This document shows positions 20,551 to 30,600 of a stretch of DNA of 64,000 bases, piece by piece. Below the pieces are notes generated by a model, which was not told the origin of the DNA, did no database searches, and saw only the letters and a program-made list of their open reading frames with translations. This stretch comes from Cryobacterium cryoconiti (lineage in GTDB: Bacteria; Actinomycetota; Actinomycetes; Actinomycetales; Microbacteriaceae): the NCBI RefSeq assembly GCF_004403065.1, contig NZ_SOHA01000039.1:124001-188000 (forward strand), read 5' to 3'. Position numbers and translations under genes: made by a program. Positions within the stretch are counted from its first letter, which is position 1. Each line of letters opens with the position of its first letter.

Positions 20551-23124
20551 CTAGCCGGCGACGGCGATCAGGCCCATTTCGGCGGGGCTGACCAGGAGCT
20601 CGTTACGCGGCACGACCCGCACCGAGTAGCCGAATGCGCCGCCTCGGTCGAGTTCGATCGTGCCGGTGAACAGGGTCGGCGTACCGGCATCCGTCAGGCC
20701 TGGCACGGTCGGTTCCGCCGTCAGCGGCATGGTGCTGACATCGGTCAGGTCGTCGTTGACGAGGCTCTTCCCGTAGACCACCTCGACGGTGACGTCCTCG
20801 GGCGAGAGACCGTTCAACTGCACGTGCGCGCGCAGGTGCAGCTCGTCGCCGACCTGCGGCACCGGGGCGACGCCGCCGGATTCGACGTGGGCCACGGCTA
20901 CGCCGGGCCACGCCGACACGATCCGCCCCTTCCAGGTGGCCAGTTCCCGGGCGGCCCGGTAGTTGTTCTCGGACAGACGGGCCTCCGCCTTGCCGGCAGG
21001 CCGGTACAGCTCGGTCACATACTGGCGTACCATCCGACCGGCGTTCAGCTCGGGTGAGAGCTTCGCGAGGGTCTGCCGGATGGAGGAGACCCAGCGTTCG
21101 GGTACCCCATCGGCGTTACGATCGTAGAACTTCGGTGCGACCTGGTGCTCGATCAGCTCGTACAGCGCGTCGGCCTCGAGCCGGTCGCGTTCGGCGGCGT
21201 CACCAGCGGCGTCCGCGGTCGGGATCGCCCAGCCGTTGTTGCCGTCGTAGTATTCCGGCCACCAACCGTCGAGGATGGACAGGTTGAGGGCGCCGTTCAG
21301 GGCCGCCTTCATCCCGGAGGTGCCGCAGGCCTCCAGCGGGCGCAGCGGGTTGTTCAGCCACACATCCGTGCCCGGGTACATCAGCTGGGCCATCCCGATG
21401 TTGTAGTCGGGCAGGAACGCGATCTTGGTGCGGAGCGCCGGGTCGGCCGCGAACTGCACGATGCGCTGGATGAGGCGCTTGCCCTCCTCGTCGGCCGGGT
21501 GTGACTTGCCTGCGATCACGATCTGGATCGGGTGCTCCGAGTGCAGCAGCAGCGCGCGCAAACGCTCGGGGTCGTGCAGCATCAGCGTCAGGCGCTTATA
21601 CGTCGGAACGCGACGGGCGAAGCCGATCGTGAGCACGTTCGGGTCGAAGACCCGCCCGATCCAGGAGGGCACGATGCCGCCCGGATTCTGAACCTCCCAG
21701 GCGGCGGCGATCCGTCGGCGGGCGTCCTCGACGAACTGCAGGCGCATCTGGCCGCGTACCTGCCACAGGTCCGTGTCGGACACGGCGGGCGACGCCCAAT
21801 CCGCCTCGGACGTGTCACTGGTGCCCAACCGGCTCTGCGCGAGGGCGAGCAGGGCCGGGTCGGTCCAGGTGGGGGCGTGCACACCGTTCGTGATCGAGGC
21901 GATCGGAACGTCGTCGGCGTCGAACCCCGGCCAGAGGCCCTTGAACATGACCCGGCTGACCTGACCGTGCAACTTCGAGACACCGTTGGCGCGCTGTCCC
22001 AGCCGCAGCCCCATCAGGGCCATGTTGAAGACGTCCGGGTTGCCGTCCTCGAAGCTCTCCGCACCGAGGGCGAGGAGGTCGTCGACAGCGACGCCCGGCA
22101 GCAGGTCGGTCTCGAAGTAGCGCCGCACCAGGCTGCGGTCGAAGCGGTCGATGCCGGCGGCGACGGGCGTGTGGGTCGTGAACACGGTTCCGGCACGGGC
22201 CACCTGCAGCGCCTCCGAGAAGCTGAGCCCCTCGCCGATCAGGCTGGAAATGCGCTCGAGGCCGAGGAACCCGGCGTGCCCCTCATTGGTGTGGAACACC
22301 TCTGGGTCGGCCTGCCCGTTCAGGCTGCTCCACAACTTCACGGCGCGCGCGCCACCGATGCCGAGCAGCAGCTCCTGCAACAGGCGGTGCTCGCCGCCGC
22401 CGCCGTACAGGCGGTCGGTGACCAGGCGCAGGTCGTCGGTGTTCTCCGGGATGTCGGTGTCGAGCATCAACAGACGGATGCGCCCGACCATGGCCTGCCA
22501 GACCCGCGCGTGCAGCGTGCGGTCGTCGGGCAGCGCCAGCGAAACCTGCACGGGCGAGCCGTCGGCCCGGCGCAGCACCGACAGCGGCAGACCGTCGGGG
22601 TCGAGCAACGGGTAGCTCTCCAGCTGCCAGCCGTCGGGCGAGATCGCCTGGCTGAAGTAGCCGGCCCGGTAGAACAGTCCGACGCCCACCAGCGGCACGC
22701 CGAGGTCGGAGGCGCTCTTCAGGTGGTCCCCCGCCAGGATGCCGAGTCCGCCCGAGTACTGCGGGAGGGCGGCGGCGATGCCGAACTCCGGCGAGAAGTA
22801 GGCGATGGATGCGGGCTTGTCGCCCTCCAGTCCCTGGTACCAGCGGGGCTTCTCGAGGTATTCGCGCAATTCGTCCCGGGTGGAGTTCGCCCAGGCCACG
22901 TAGCCGTCGTCCTGCGCCAGCGCTTCGAGGCGGGCCGTGTCGACGGCCCCCAGCAACGCGACGGGATCGGTCCCGGTCTCACGCCACAATTCGGGGGCGA
23001 TGTGCTCGAACAACTGACGGGTCGGCTCATGCCAGGACCAGCGCAGGTTACCGGCAAGCTCGTCGAGCGCGGCGAGCGACTCGGGCAGCACGGTGCGGAC
23101 TGTAAATTTGCGGATCGCTTTCAC
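20551..23124 (-). CDS. glgP: Alpha-glucan phosphorylase
   Basis: Releases glucose-1-phosphate from glycogen or maltodextrin ends. The 857-residue protein is of the GT35 TIGR02094 type common in actinobacteria. It starts at a GTG (KAIRKFTVRTVLP) and includes PEFGIAAALPQYSGGLGILAGDH, VFTTHTPVAAGIDRF, PTYKRLTLM and GTSGMKAALNG, with the PLP lysine at about 606. The C-terminus has an extra beta-rich ~100 residues seen in this subtype. It is divergent from glgE across a short region with a 16-bp palindrome. Confidence 0.95.
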   Translation of the reverse strand: MKAIRKFTVRTVLPESLAALDELAGNLRWSWHEPTRQLFEHIAPELWRETGTDPVALLGAVDTARLEALAQDDGYVAWANSTRDELREYLEKPRWYQGLEGDKPASIAYFSPEFGIAAALPQYSGGLGILAGDHLKSASDLGVPLVGVGLFYRAGYFSQAISPDGWQLESYPLLDPDGLPLSVLRRADGSPVQVSLALPDDRTLHARVWQAMVGRIRLLMLDTDIPENTDDLRLVTDRLYGGGGEHRLLQELLLGIGGARAVKLWSSLNGQADPEVFHTNEGHAGFLGLERISSLIGEGLSFSEALQVARAGTVFTTHTPVAAGIDRFDRSLVRRYFETDLLPGVAVDDLLALGAESFEDGNPDVFNMALMGLRLGQRANGVSKLHGQVSRVMFKGLWPGFDADDVPIASITNGVHAPTWTDPALLALAQSRLGTSDTSEADWASPAVSDTDLWQVRGQMRLQFVEDARRRIAAAWEVQNPGGIVPSWIGRVFDPNVLTIGFARRVPTYKRLTLMLHDPERLRALLLHSEHPIQIVIAGKSHPADEEGKRLIQRIVQFAADPALRTKIAFLPDYNIGMAQLMYPGTDVWLNNPLRPLEACGTSGMKAALNGALNLSILDGWWPEYYDGNNGWAIPTADAAGDAAERDRLEADALYELIEHQVAPKFYDRNADGVPERWVSSIRQTLAKLSPELNAGRMVRQYVTELYRPAGKAEARLSENNYRAARELATWKGRIVSAWPGVAVAHVESGGVAPVPQVGDELHLRAHVQLNGLSPEDVTVEVVYGKSLVNDDLTDVSTMPLTAEPTVPGLTDAGTPTLFTGTIELDRGGAFGYSVRVVPRNELLVSPAEMGLIAVAG

Positions 23125-23139
23125 GAGACCAGCCTAGGG

Positions 23140-23155
23140 GCGCGACGCGTCGCGC
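23140..23155. promoter_or_regulatory. 16-bp perfect palindrome between glgP and glgE
   Basis: GCGCGACGCGTCGCGC is a perfect dyad in the 77-bp gap between the divergent GTG starts of glgP and glgE. Its position suits an operator for shared control of glycogen breakdown and synthesis. No promoter hexamers are clear. Confidence 0.4.
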
Positions 23156-23201
23156 AGGTAGTAGCACGAGCTTTGGACCCAGAATCCGCTACGGTCGATA
23201 C

Positions 23202-25277
23202 GTGGCTAAGACAGTAAAACGCACAGGCGCGGCTCCTGAAACCCCCGGCGCGGTTCAGGAACTCCAGACGACAGTCCCGGTCGAGCCCCGGATCGGCCGG
23301 ATACCGATCCTCGATCTCTCCCCGCAGCTGAACGACAATCTGTGGCCCGCGAAAGCGTTCGTGGGCGAAGCGGTACCGTTCGCGGCCACGGCGTTCCGCG
23401 AGGGACACGATCTCATCGGCGCCATGCTGCTGCTGACCGCTCCGGATGGAACCGAGTCCCAGCATCCGATGTCCCCAGGCGCCCCGGGCACCGACCGCTG
23501 GGAGACGCTCGTCACCCTCGGCGCCCAGGGCCGCTGGACCTACCGCGTGCGCGCCTACGCCGACGACTGGGCCACCTGGCGCCACAACGCGGCGCTGAAG
23601 ATCCCGGCCGAGGTCGACGTGGAACTCACGTTCCTGATCGGTTCCGCCCTCCTCACGCGCGAAAGCGCCGACAAGAGCCGGCCTCTCGCCGAGCGCCGCG
23701 CATTCACCGCGGCCGCCAAGACCCTGGCCGACCCGGCCACGTCCGTCGCCACCCGCTTCGCGCTGCTCGCCGACCCGAAGTTGAACGCCGCGGCCGCCGT
23801 GCGCCCGATGGCCGGGCTGGAGTCCGTCTCGGAGCCCCGCACCGTGCTGGTCGAACGCACCCGCGCCGGCGTCGGCTCCTGGTACGAGTTCTTCCCGCGC
23901 TCCGAGGGCGCCGTGAAGCGCGTCGACGGTTCCTGGCAGAGCGGCACCTTCCGCACGGCCGCCGACCGGCTGCCTGCCGTTGCCGCCATGGGCTTCGACG
24001 TGCTGTACCTGCCGCCGATCCACCCGATCGGCCGGTCCTTCCGGAAGGGTCCCAACAACACGCTCAACGCCGGACCGAACGACCCGGGCTCGCCCTGGGC
24101 GATCGGGTCGGCGGACGGCGGGCACGACGCCATCCACCCGGACCTGGGCACCGTGGACGACTTCTCGTTCTTCCTCGCGGCCGCCCGCGACAACGGGCTC
24201 GAAATCGCCCTCGACCTGGCCCTGCAGGCGTCTCCCGACCACCCTTGGGTCACCGAGCACCCCGAATGGTTCACCACCCTGCCGGACGGGTCGATCGCCT
24301 ACGCCGAGAACCCACCGAAGAAGTACCAGGACATCTACCCGGTGAACTTCGACAACGACCCCCTGGGCATCCGGGCCGAGGTTCTGCGCATCGTGCGCCA
24401 CTGGATCGGCCTGGGCGTCAGCATCTTCCGGGTCGACAATCCGCACACCAAACCGCTCGACTTCTGGGAGTGGCTGATCCGCGAGATCAACGCCGAATTC
24501 CCGGATGTGTTCTTCCTCGCCGAGGCCTTCACGCGTCCCGCTCTGCTGCAGGGGCTGGGCAAGGTCGGGTTCCAGCAGTCGTACACGTACTTCACCTGGC
24601 GCAACACGAAGGAAGAGCTGTCCGAGTTCTTCGAGGGTCTCGCCCACGAGACCGCCGACTTCCTGCGGCCGAACCTGTTCGTGAACACGCCCGACATCCT
24701 CTCCGAGTACCTGCAGTTCGGTGGTCCCGCGGCGTTCAAGATCCGGGCTGCCCTCGCAGCCACCGCGGCGCCGACCTGGGGTGTCTACGCGGGCTTCGAC
24801 CTGTTCGAGAGCGTGGCCCGCCCCGGCGCCGAGGAGAACATCGACAACGAGAAGTACCAGTACCGGCCGCGCGACTTCGCCGCCGCCGAGGCCGCCGGTG
24901 CTTCCCTGGCTCCCTACCTCACGCGGCTCAACCGCATCCGTTCCGAGCACCCGGCTCTCGGGCAGTTGCGCAACCTCGACATCCACAGCAGCGAAGACGA
25001 CGGAATCCTCGTCTACAGCAAGTTCCTCGACGCGTCGTTCACCGGCACCGGACAGGCCGACGCGCTGATCATCGTGGCCAACGTGGACCCGCACTCCGTG
25101 CGCCAGACGGTCGTGCACCTGGACGTCACCCGGTTCGGTCTCCCCCGCGGCTCCTCGTTCGTGGTGGAAGACCTGATCACCGGCGCCGTCTGGACATGGT
25201 CCGCCGACAACTTCGTGCGTCTCGACGCATTCACCGAACCGGTGCACATCCTGCACGTGAAGGGACTCACACAATGA
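23202..25277 (+). CDS. glgE: Alpha-1,4-glucan:maltose-1-phosphate maltosyltransferase
   Basis: Extends alpha-1,4-glucans with maltosyl units from maltose-1-phosphate, the committed step of the actinobacterial GlgE pathway. The 691-residue protein is GH13_3: N-terminal [11 protein letters not shown] and beta domain, [27 protein letters not shown], then [14 protein letters not shown] (nucleophile Asp412), FLAEAFTRP (Glu441) and [10 protein letters not shown]. It starts at a GTG and its stop overlaps the glgB ATG. The maltose-1-phosphate-making enzymes are not in the window. Confidence 0.95.
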   Translation: MAKTVKRTGAAPETPGAVQELQTTVPVEPRIGRIPILDLSPQLNDNLWPAKAFVGEAVPFAATAFREGHDLIGAMLLLTAPDGTESQHPMSPGAPGTDRWETLVTLGAQGRWTYRVRAYADDWATWRHNAALKIPAEVDVELTFLIGSALLTRESADKSRPLAERRAFTAAAKTLADPATSVATRFALLADPKLNAAAAVRPMAGLESVSEPRTVLVERTRAGVGSWYEFFPRSEGAVKRVDGSWQSGTFRTAADRLPAVAAMGFDVLYLPPIHPIGRSFRKGPNNTLNAGPNDPGSPWAIGSADGGHDAIHPDLGTVDDFSFFLAAARDNGLEIALDLALQASPDHPWVTEHPEWFTTLPDGSIAYAENPPKKYQDIYPVNFDNDPLGIRAEVLRIVRHWIGLGVSIFRVDNPHTKPLDFWEWLIREINAEFPDVFFLAEAFTRPALLQGLGKVGFQQSYTYFTWRNTKEELSEFFEGLAHETADFLRPNLFVNTPDILSEYLQFGGPAAFKIRAALAATAAPTWGVYAGFDLFESVARPGAEENIDNEKYQYRPRDFAAAEAAGASLAPYLTRLNRIRSEHPALGQLRNLDIHSSEDDGILVYSKFLDASFTGTGQADALIIVANVDPHSVRQTVVHLDVTRFGLPRGSSFVVEDLITGAVWTWSADNFVRLDAFTEPVHILHVKGLTQ

Positions 25278-27490
25278 AGCACGCGAAGGGGCAGCCTGTG
25301 AACGCGCTGCCCGTCGTTCCGGAGCACGTCCTGGAAGCGGTCGGTGCCGGCAGCTACTACAACCCCCACGAGGTGCTCGGCCAGCACCTGCTCGGCGAGG
25401 CCGGCGTGACCGACCCGCTCACCGTCATCCGTGCCCTCCGGCCGCTCGCAACCGAGGTGTTCGCTGTGCTGCCCACGGGCGCGCACGTGGAGATGTCCCA
25501 CCTGGGCCACGGCATCTGGCAGGGCGTCAGCACGCTCGGCCTGCAGGACTACCAGCTCGAGGCCCGGTACAGCGACGCCCCCACCTGGATCGTGGACGAC
25601 CCGTATCGCTACGGACCCACCCTCGGGGAGCTGGACCTGCACCTGATCGGCGAGGGACGCCACGAGCGCCTCTGGGACGTGCTCGGCGCCCACTACCGGC
25701 CCGCCGCCGGCCCGCTCGGCACGTCCTCCGGCACGTCCTTCGCCGTGTGGGCACCCCACGCGCGCGCCGTACGCGTGATCGGTGACTTCAACCAGTGGAG
25801 CGGCATCCTGCACTCCATGCGCAACATGGGCAGCACGGGGGTCTGGGAGCTGTTCGTCCCCGGGCTGACCGCGGGCTCCAACTACAAGTTCGAGTTGCAG
25901 ACCCGCGCGGGCGACTGGGTGCGCAAGGCCGACCCGATGGCCCGCTACACCGAGATCCCGCCCAAGACGGCGTCCGTGATCGGCGAGACCGCCTACGAGT
26001 GGGCGGATGCCGGCTGGCTCACCGAACGCTCCGCCACCGACGCCCACAACCGGGCGATGAGCATCTACGAGATGCACGTGGGCTCGTGGCGTCCGGGGCT
26101 CAGCTACCGCGACCTTGCCGACCAGCTGATCGAGTACCTGCACGAGCTGGCCTACACGCACGTGGAGTTCATGCCGCTCACCGAGCATCCGTTCGGCGGT
26201 TCCTGGGGTTACCAGGTCACCGGCTACTACGCGCCGACGAGCCGGTTCGGCCACCCCGACGACCTGCGCTACCTGATCGACCGGCTGCACCAGGCCGGTA
26301 TCGGCGTGCTGATGGACTGGGTTCCCGGCCACTTCCCGAAGGATGACTTCGCCCTGGCCCGCTTCGACGGCGAGGCGCTGTACGAGCACCCGGACCCGCG
26401 CCGCGGCGAACAGATGGACTGGGGCACCTACGTCTTCGACTTCGGTCAGAAGCAGGTGCGCAACTTCCTGGTCGCGAACGCGCTGTACTGGCTCGAGGAG
26501 TTCCACATCGACGGCCTGCGGGTCGACGCCGTGGCCTCGATGCTCTACCTGGACTACTCCCGCGAGGACGGTCAGTGGGAGCCGAACATCTACGGCGGCA
26601 ACGAGAACCTCGAGGCGATCAGCCTGTTGCAGGAGATCACCGCCACCGCGTACAAGCGCAACCCCGGCACGGTCATGATCGCCGAGGAATCCACCAACTG
26701 GGGCGGGGTGACGGCGCCCACGAGTGCCGGCGGGCTCGGTTTCGGCTTCAAGTGGAATATGGGCTGGATGCACGACACGCTGGAGTACATGGCGGTCGAC
26801 CCGATGTACCGGGCGCACCACCACAACCAGATCACGTTCTCGTTCGTCTACGCGTTCAGCGAGAACTTCCTGCTGCCGATCAGCCACGACGAGGTCGTGC
26901 ACGGCAAGGGTTCGCTCGTGGCCAAAATGCCCGGCGACTCCTGGCAGCAGTTGGCGAACATGCGCGCCTACTACGCCTTCATGTGGGCGCACCCCGGCAA
27001 GCAGTTGCTGTTCATGGGCCAGGAATTCGGGCAGCGCTCCGAGTGGAGCGAATCGCGCGGCCTGGACTGGTGGACTCTCGACCAGCCGGCCCACCGTGGC
27101 CTGTTCAACCTGGTCGGCCAGCTCAACCGGGTGTACCGCGCCAACCCGAGCCTGTGGTCGCTGGACAACGATCCGAGCGGCTTCGAACTGCTCGACGGCG
27201 GTGCGGCCGCCCAGAACGTGGTGTCGTTCCTGCGCTGGGACGCCGACGGCAACCCCATCGCCTGCCTGTTCAACTTCTCCGGGGCACCGCACACCGACTA
27301 CCAGGTCGGCCTGCCGTTCGCCGGGGTCTGGGAGGAGATCCTGAACACGGATGCCGAGGACTTCGGCGGCTCCGGGGTCGGAAACCTGGGCGCCGTGACG
27401 GCGGTCGACGTTCCGTGGGGCGGACGCCCGGCATCCGCCGTGCTGACGCTGCCCCCGCTGGCCGGTCTCTGGTTGCGCCTGCAGCGCTGA
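25274..27490 (+). CDS. glgB: 1,4-alpha-glucan branching enzyme
   Basis: Introduces alpha-1,6 branches into the glucan made by GlgE. The 738-residue protein has N-terminal CBM48-type domains ([18 protein letters not shown]), then the GH13_9 barrel with [33 protein letters not shown] (Asp418), IAEESTNW (Glu471) and [11 protein letters not shown] (Asp539). It is translationally coupled to glgE by an ATGA overlap. A 28-bp perfect hairpin follows. Confidence 0.96.
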   Translation: MKHAKGQPVNALPVVPEHVLEAVGAGSYYNPHEVLGQHLLGEAGVTDPLTVIRALRPLATEVFAVLPTGAHVEMSHLGHGIWQGVSTLGLQDYQLEARYSDAPTWIVDDPYRYGPTLGELDLHLIGEGRHERLWDVLGAHYRPAAGPLGTSSGTSFAVWAPHARAVRVIGDFNQWSGILHSMRNMGSTGVWELFVPGLTAGSNYKFELQTRAGDWVRKADPMARYTEIPPKTASVIGETAYEWADAGWLTERSATDAHNRAMSIYEMHVGSWRPGLSYRDLADQLIEYLHELAYTHVEFMPLTEHPFGGSWGYQVTGYYAPTSRFGHPDDLRYLIDRLHQAGIGVLMDWVPGHFPKDDFALARFDGEALYEHPDPRRGEQMDWGTYVFDFGQKQVRNFLVANALYWLEEFHIDGLRVDAVASMLYLDYSREDGQWEPNIYGGNENLEAISLLQEITATAYKRNPGTVMIAEESTNWGGVTAPTSAGGLGFGFKWNMGWMHDTLEYMAVDPMYRAHHHNQITFSFVYAFSENFLLPISHDEVVHGKGSLVAKMPGDSWQQLANMRAYYAFMWAHPGKQLLFMGQEFGQRSEWSESRGLDWWTLDQPAHRGLFNLVGQLNRVYRANPSLWSLDNDPSGFELLDGGAAAQNVVSFLRWDADGNPIACLFNFSGAPHTDYQVGLPFAGVWEEILNTDAEDFGGSGVGNLGAVTAVDVPWGGRPASAVLTLPPLAGLWLRLQR

Positions 27491-27507
27491 CCCGCTTACC
27501 CTCCGCT

Positions 27508-27568
27508 CGCGAGAGCGCAAAAATTGCCCCTTCGGTAACGCCGAAGGGGCAATTTTTGCGCTCTCGCG
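27508..27568. terminator. 28-bp perfect bidirectional terminator hairpin
   Basis: Arms 27508-27535 and 27541-27568 are perfectly complementary over 28 bp with a 5-nt loop. An A5/T5 pair is embedded mid-stem, so each strand has a T-run inside the descending arm. It sits between convergent glgB and the cnoX-like gene. Confidence 0.85.
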
Positions 27569-27584
27569 GGAGTCTTCTGCGGGT

Positions 27585-28562
27585 TTAGTAGAGCAGCGCG
27601 GTGAGGCGAGAACGCGTGGGCGGCACGCGCGGGTCGTCCTGGCCGACGACCTCGAACAGTTCCAGGATGCGCTGGCGGATCTCATTGCGCCCCGCCGGGT
27701 CCTGCGACGGGAAGAGGGCCAGCAGACGGTCGAAGGCGTCCTCGATGTGGCCGCCGGAGAGGTCGAGGTCGGCCACCGTGAGCTGCGCCTGCAGGTCGTC
27801 GGGAGCGGCAGCGGCGGCCGAGCGGATCTCGGCCATGGTCTTGCCGTTCAACCGGGCCAGCAGGCTCACCTGGGCCAGGCCGGCGACGGCCATCTGGTCC
27901 CGCGGGTCCCGCGCCAGGGCGGTCTTATAAAGGGCGATCGCGGCATCGTAGTCGCCGCGCTCGATGGCGTCGTACGCCTCCTGGTGCAGCGGCGGCAGCT
28001 CGGGTTCGACGGGGGCGGATGCCTCAACGGCCTCACCCTCGGCAGCGTCGGGTGGCACAGCCGTGCCGGTGACGCCGTGCTGCGCCGCGAGCTCGAAGAC
28101 GCGGTGCAGAACCTCGCGCACCTGGCCCTCGGGCAGCGCGCCGCTGAAGAGCTGCACCGGCTGACCGCCGATGACCGCGGCCACGGTCGGGATGGACTGC
28201 GCCTGGAAGGCCTGGGTGAGCTGCGGATTCGAGTCCACGTCGACCTTGGCCAGCACGAACTGGCCGGCGTACTCCGTGACCAGCTTCTCCAGGATCGGCG
28301 TGAGCTGCTTGCACGGCTCACACCATTCGGCCCAGAGGTCGACGATGACCGGAACGCTCATCGAGAGTTCCAGGATCTCGCCGAAGTTCGCATCCGTGCC
28401 CTCGAGTACGAGGCTGGGAACCGCAACGGGCCCTGCCGCAGGGGCACCCGGTGCGCCGGCCGCCGCCGGTGCGCCGGCCGCGGGAGCGGCCGGACGGTTC
28501 ACCAAGGAGGACAGGTCGACGGCTCCGCGCAGATTCATGCCGGATGGGGGGACAACACTCAT
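27585..28562 (-). CDS. CnoX/YbbN-type thioredoxin-TPR protein
   Basis: 325 residues: an Ala/Pro-rich N-terminal leader (about 1-50), a thioredoxin domain (about 55-160) with intact WAEWCEPCK (Cys81, Cys84), and C-terminal tetratricopeptide helices (AYDAIERGDYDAAIALYKTAL). E. coli CnoX is a chaperedoxin that protects proteins under chlorine stress and lacks the second active cysteine arrangement. Here the CxxC is complete, so oxidoreductase activity is possible. Its ATG overlaps the stop of the upstream membrane-protein gene. Confidence 0.85.
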   Translation of the reverse strand: MSVVPPSGMNLRGAVDLSSLVNRPAAPAAGAPAAAGAPGAPAAGPVAVPSLVLEGTDANFGEILELSMSVPVIVDLWAEWCEPCKQLTPILEKLVTEYAGQFVLAKVDVDSNPQLTQAFQAQSIPTVAAVIGGQPVQLFSGALPEGQVREVLHRVFELAAQHGVTGTAVPPDAAEGEAVEASAPVEPELPPLHQEAYDAIERGDYDAAIALYKTALARDPRDQMAVAGLAQVSLLARLNGKTMAEIRSAAAAAPDDLQAQLTVADLDLSGGHIEDAFDRLLALFPSQDPAGRNEIRQRILELFEVVGQDDPRVPPTRSRLTALLY

Positions 28563-30400
28563 GGAAGCTCCGTTGATGAGATCAGGCCCTGGGAGAAACC
28601 AAGGAGGACGATTTTTTCATTCGAACCGGCGGCCGGCACGTGGAACAAGAGCTGGTCGCCGTACGTGCTGGTGATGCCCTTGGCCGTGGCCGAGATGCCG
28701 GAGAGCGCCTTGCTGGCTCCTTCGGTGCCGACCGTCGCCCCGGGATCCACCGGTTTGACCGTCTCGGACTCGGTCAGGCTCACGGCGACGATGCTGCCGG
28801 AGTCATTGGTCGCCAAGGCCACGGTGCGTCCGGTGCCGGCGGCAGCGGTGAACTCGATCGACGCGGTGCTCGGCAACTTTTCCTTGCGCGAGGTCTGCAG
28901 GTCGGCGACCTGGGTGCGGAAGCTGTCGCCTTCCGCTTCGAACAGGGCGTAGGAGGGGCTGGCCTCCCCCAGGGAGAGCACGTCCGCGTAGGCCGCTGCG
29001 ACCTGGTCGGGTGAGAGCAGGAGGAAGGTGGAGTCCGGCGCGATGACCGGGGCGCCGATGGTGGCCGGAGCCACCTTGGGTACCGTTGCGGCCGCCTCGA
29101 GCTGGATCATGTACTCGACCAGATAGTCGGCACGTGGCGACTCCTGCCGGAGCACGAGGGCCGTGGGCGCTGCGGTGGGGTCTGCCTCGTCCTGGATCAC
29201 CGTCATGACGACGCGTGGCCAGGTAGACGACTGCTGCGGCAGGGTGAGCCGCAGGGACGACGACGGCAGAGTGGGCAGGCCTGCGATGGCCGGGTCCGCG
29301 GCCCGGATCTTATAGTTCGCCAGGCGCTTCTCCAGCGCGGGCCCGGTGAACCGGGTCGCGATGGTGTCCGCGTTGAGGTTCGCGTCGGCATCCGCCGTCA
29401 GCGTGGCGATCTCGGTCACGATGCGTTCCAGCTGCGGCACCGTCACGGCCGGCGGCGGTACGTCCTGGGCCGGTGCGGGGGTTCCGGTCGGAGTCGGCGT
29501 CGCACTGACCGCGGCCTCGGGAGACATGCTCCGGGGCCAGAAATCGGCCGAGCATCCGCTGAGCACGAGACCGGAGACCAGGATCACGGGAACGGCGACC
29601 ATGGACCGGGTGAGAGGCTTGCGCGAGCCGGTGATCTGGTTGGCCTTGATCGCCTTAGGGCGCGGAACGCGCGGGAGTCGGGGCATCCGTGGGCCGCGGG
29701 GAAGGTTGCGGCGCGGGCCACGTGATCGCCGCAGGTGCAGCAGGGCGAGCAGGTAAAGGATCAGGCCGACCATGCCGACGACGCCGCCGCCCACGATCAG
29801 CGGGCCGGCTAGTGGAGTGGAGTTGTCGGTGGGCCAGGACAGGCTGACGTCGGTCGGCGCGGGGGCCGTGCCGTCGGAGGCGACAATCATCGAAATGCCG
29901 TCCGGAACCTTCACCGTGGTGGTCAGCGTGTTCGCCGCAGTGAACTCCGCCAGCCAGAGGTCGGAGCCCGCGGGGTTGGTGATCGTCTCCGGCTCGGCCT
30001 CGGCGGCAGGGTCGGTCGCATCGGGGTCGGATTCGGGCACTGCTTCGGGCTCGACGATCTTGCTGCTGAGCGTCGCCGCGTTCTTGGCCAGACGGATGTC
30101 GGCGTAGGGTTCGTCGCCGAGCCACGCCTTCACGTCGTCGGTGCGGCCGTAGGCCATGAAGACCGTGTCGGATCCGCTGATGGTGATCGTCTGGCTGCCC
30201 GGGCGGGCGTTGAGCGCACTGGGCTCAACCACGGCGAATCGGGCATCTTCGGCCACGGTGGCGCTGAGGCTCACCGAGGCCGGCTCGAGAAAAATGGTCC
30301 GCTGGGCGATTCCGAGAACTATCATCGCCGCCGCAAGGACGAATGCCGCAATGGCAAGAACAAAACGCACGTCAACCCTCCTGTGTCGCCGGCCGCTCAT
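28559..30400 (-). CDS. Large membrane-anchored protein with internal lipobox
   Basis: A 613-residue protein of unknown function. Helix 1 (about 12-34) is followed by an extracytoplasmic Ala/Asp/Glu-rich domain (35-198) and helix 2 (199-222). A very basic Pro/Arg linker (223-266) precedes a third hydrophobic segment ending in LVLSGC (Cys283), then a Thr/Pro linker and a C-terminal extracytoplasmic domain. Residues 262-283 look exactly like a lipoprotein signal peptide, suggesting a fusion or an internal start at Met267 (29602). The ATG at 30400 is chosen because a basic stretch plus helix begins there. It is coupled to the CnoX-like gene. Confidence 0.75.
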   Translation of the reverse strand: MSGRRHRRVDVRFVLAIAAFVLAAAMIVLGIAQRTIFLEPASVSLSATVAEDARFAVVEPSALNARPGSQTITISGSDTVFMAYGRTDDVKAWLGDEPYADIRLAKNAATLSSKIVEPEAVPESDPDATDPAAEAEPETITNPAGSDLWLAEFTAANTLTTTVKVPDGISMIVASDGTAPAPTDVSLSWPTDNSTPLAGPLIVGGGVVGMVGLILYLLALLHLRRSRGPRRNLPRGPRMPRLPRVPRPKAIKANQITGSRKPLTRSMVAVPVILVSGLVLSGCSADFWPRSMSPEAAVSATPTPTGTPAPAQDVPPPAVTVPQLERIVTEIATLTADADANLNADTIATRFTGPALEKRLANYKIRAADPAIAGLPTLPSSSLRLTLPQQSSTWPRVVMTVIQDEADPTAAPTALVLRQESPRADYLVEYMIQLEAAATVPKVAPATIGAPVIAPDSTFLLLSPDQVAAAYADVLSLGEASPSYALFEAEGDSFRTQVADLQTSRKEKLPSTASIEFTAAAGTGRTVALATNDSGSIVAVSLTESETVKPVDPGATVGTEGASKALSGISATAKGITSTYGDQLLFHVPAAGSNEKIVLLGFSQGLISSTELP

Positions 30401-30600
30401 CACGCGCTCAAGCGCGCACGACCCGGATTCGGGCCGGATCAGCAACAGACAGGACGTTTCACGATACTGGATGCCCCTGAGAGGCACCTAATAGACCCTC
30501 AAGTTGGGACGCGCCATGCCCTCCGCAACAGACTAAAATTATGGAGGCTCCCCGTGTAAGTCCGTAAACAGGGGTCAGAGCCCCATTTTGAGGAGACAGC

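Noticed and set aside
23342..25273. A ~1380-residue frame that includes glgB and runs through glgE in another phase
   Set aside because: The upstream 640 residues are Arg/Pro-rich out-of-phase translation of glgE; glgB has its own ATG overlapping the glgE stop.
27585..28562. Possible classical thioredoxin
   Set aside because: The C-terminal TPR helices and long leader place it with CnoX/YbbN-type proteins instead.
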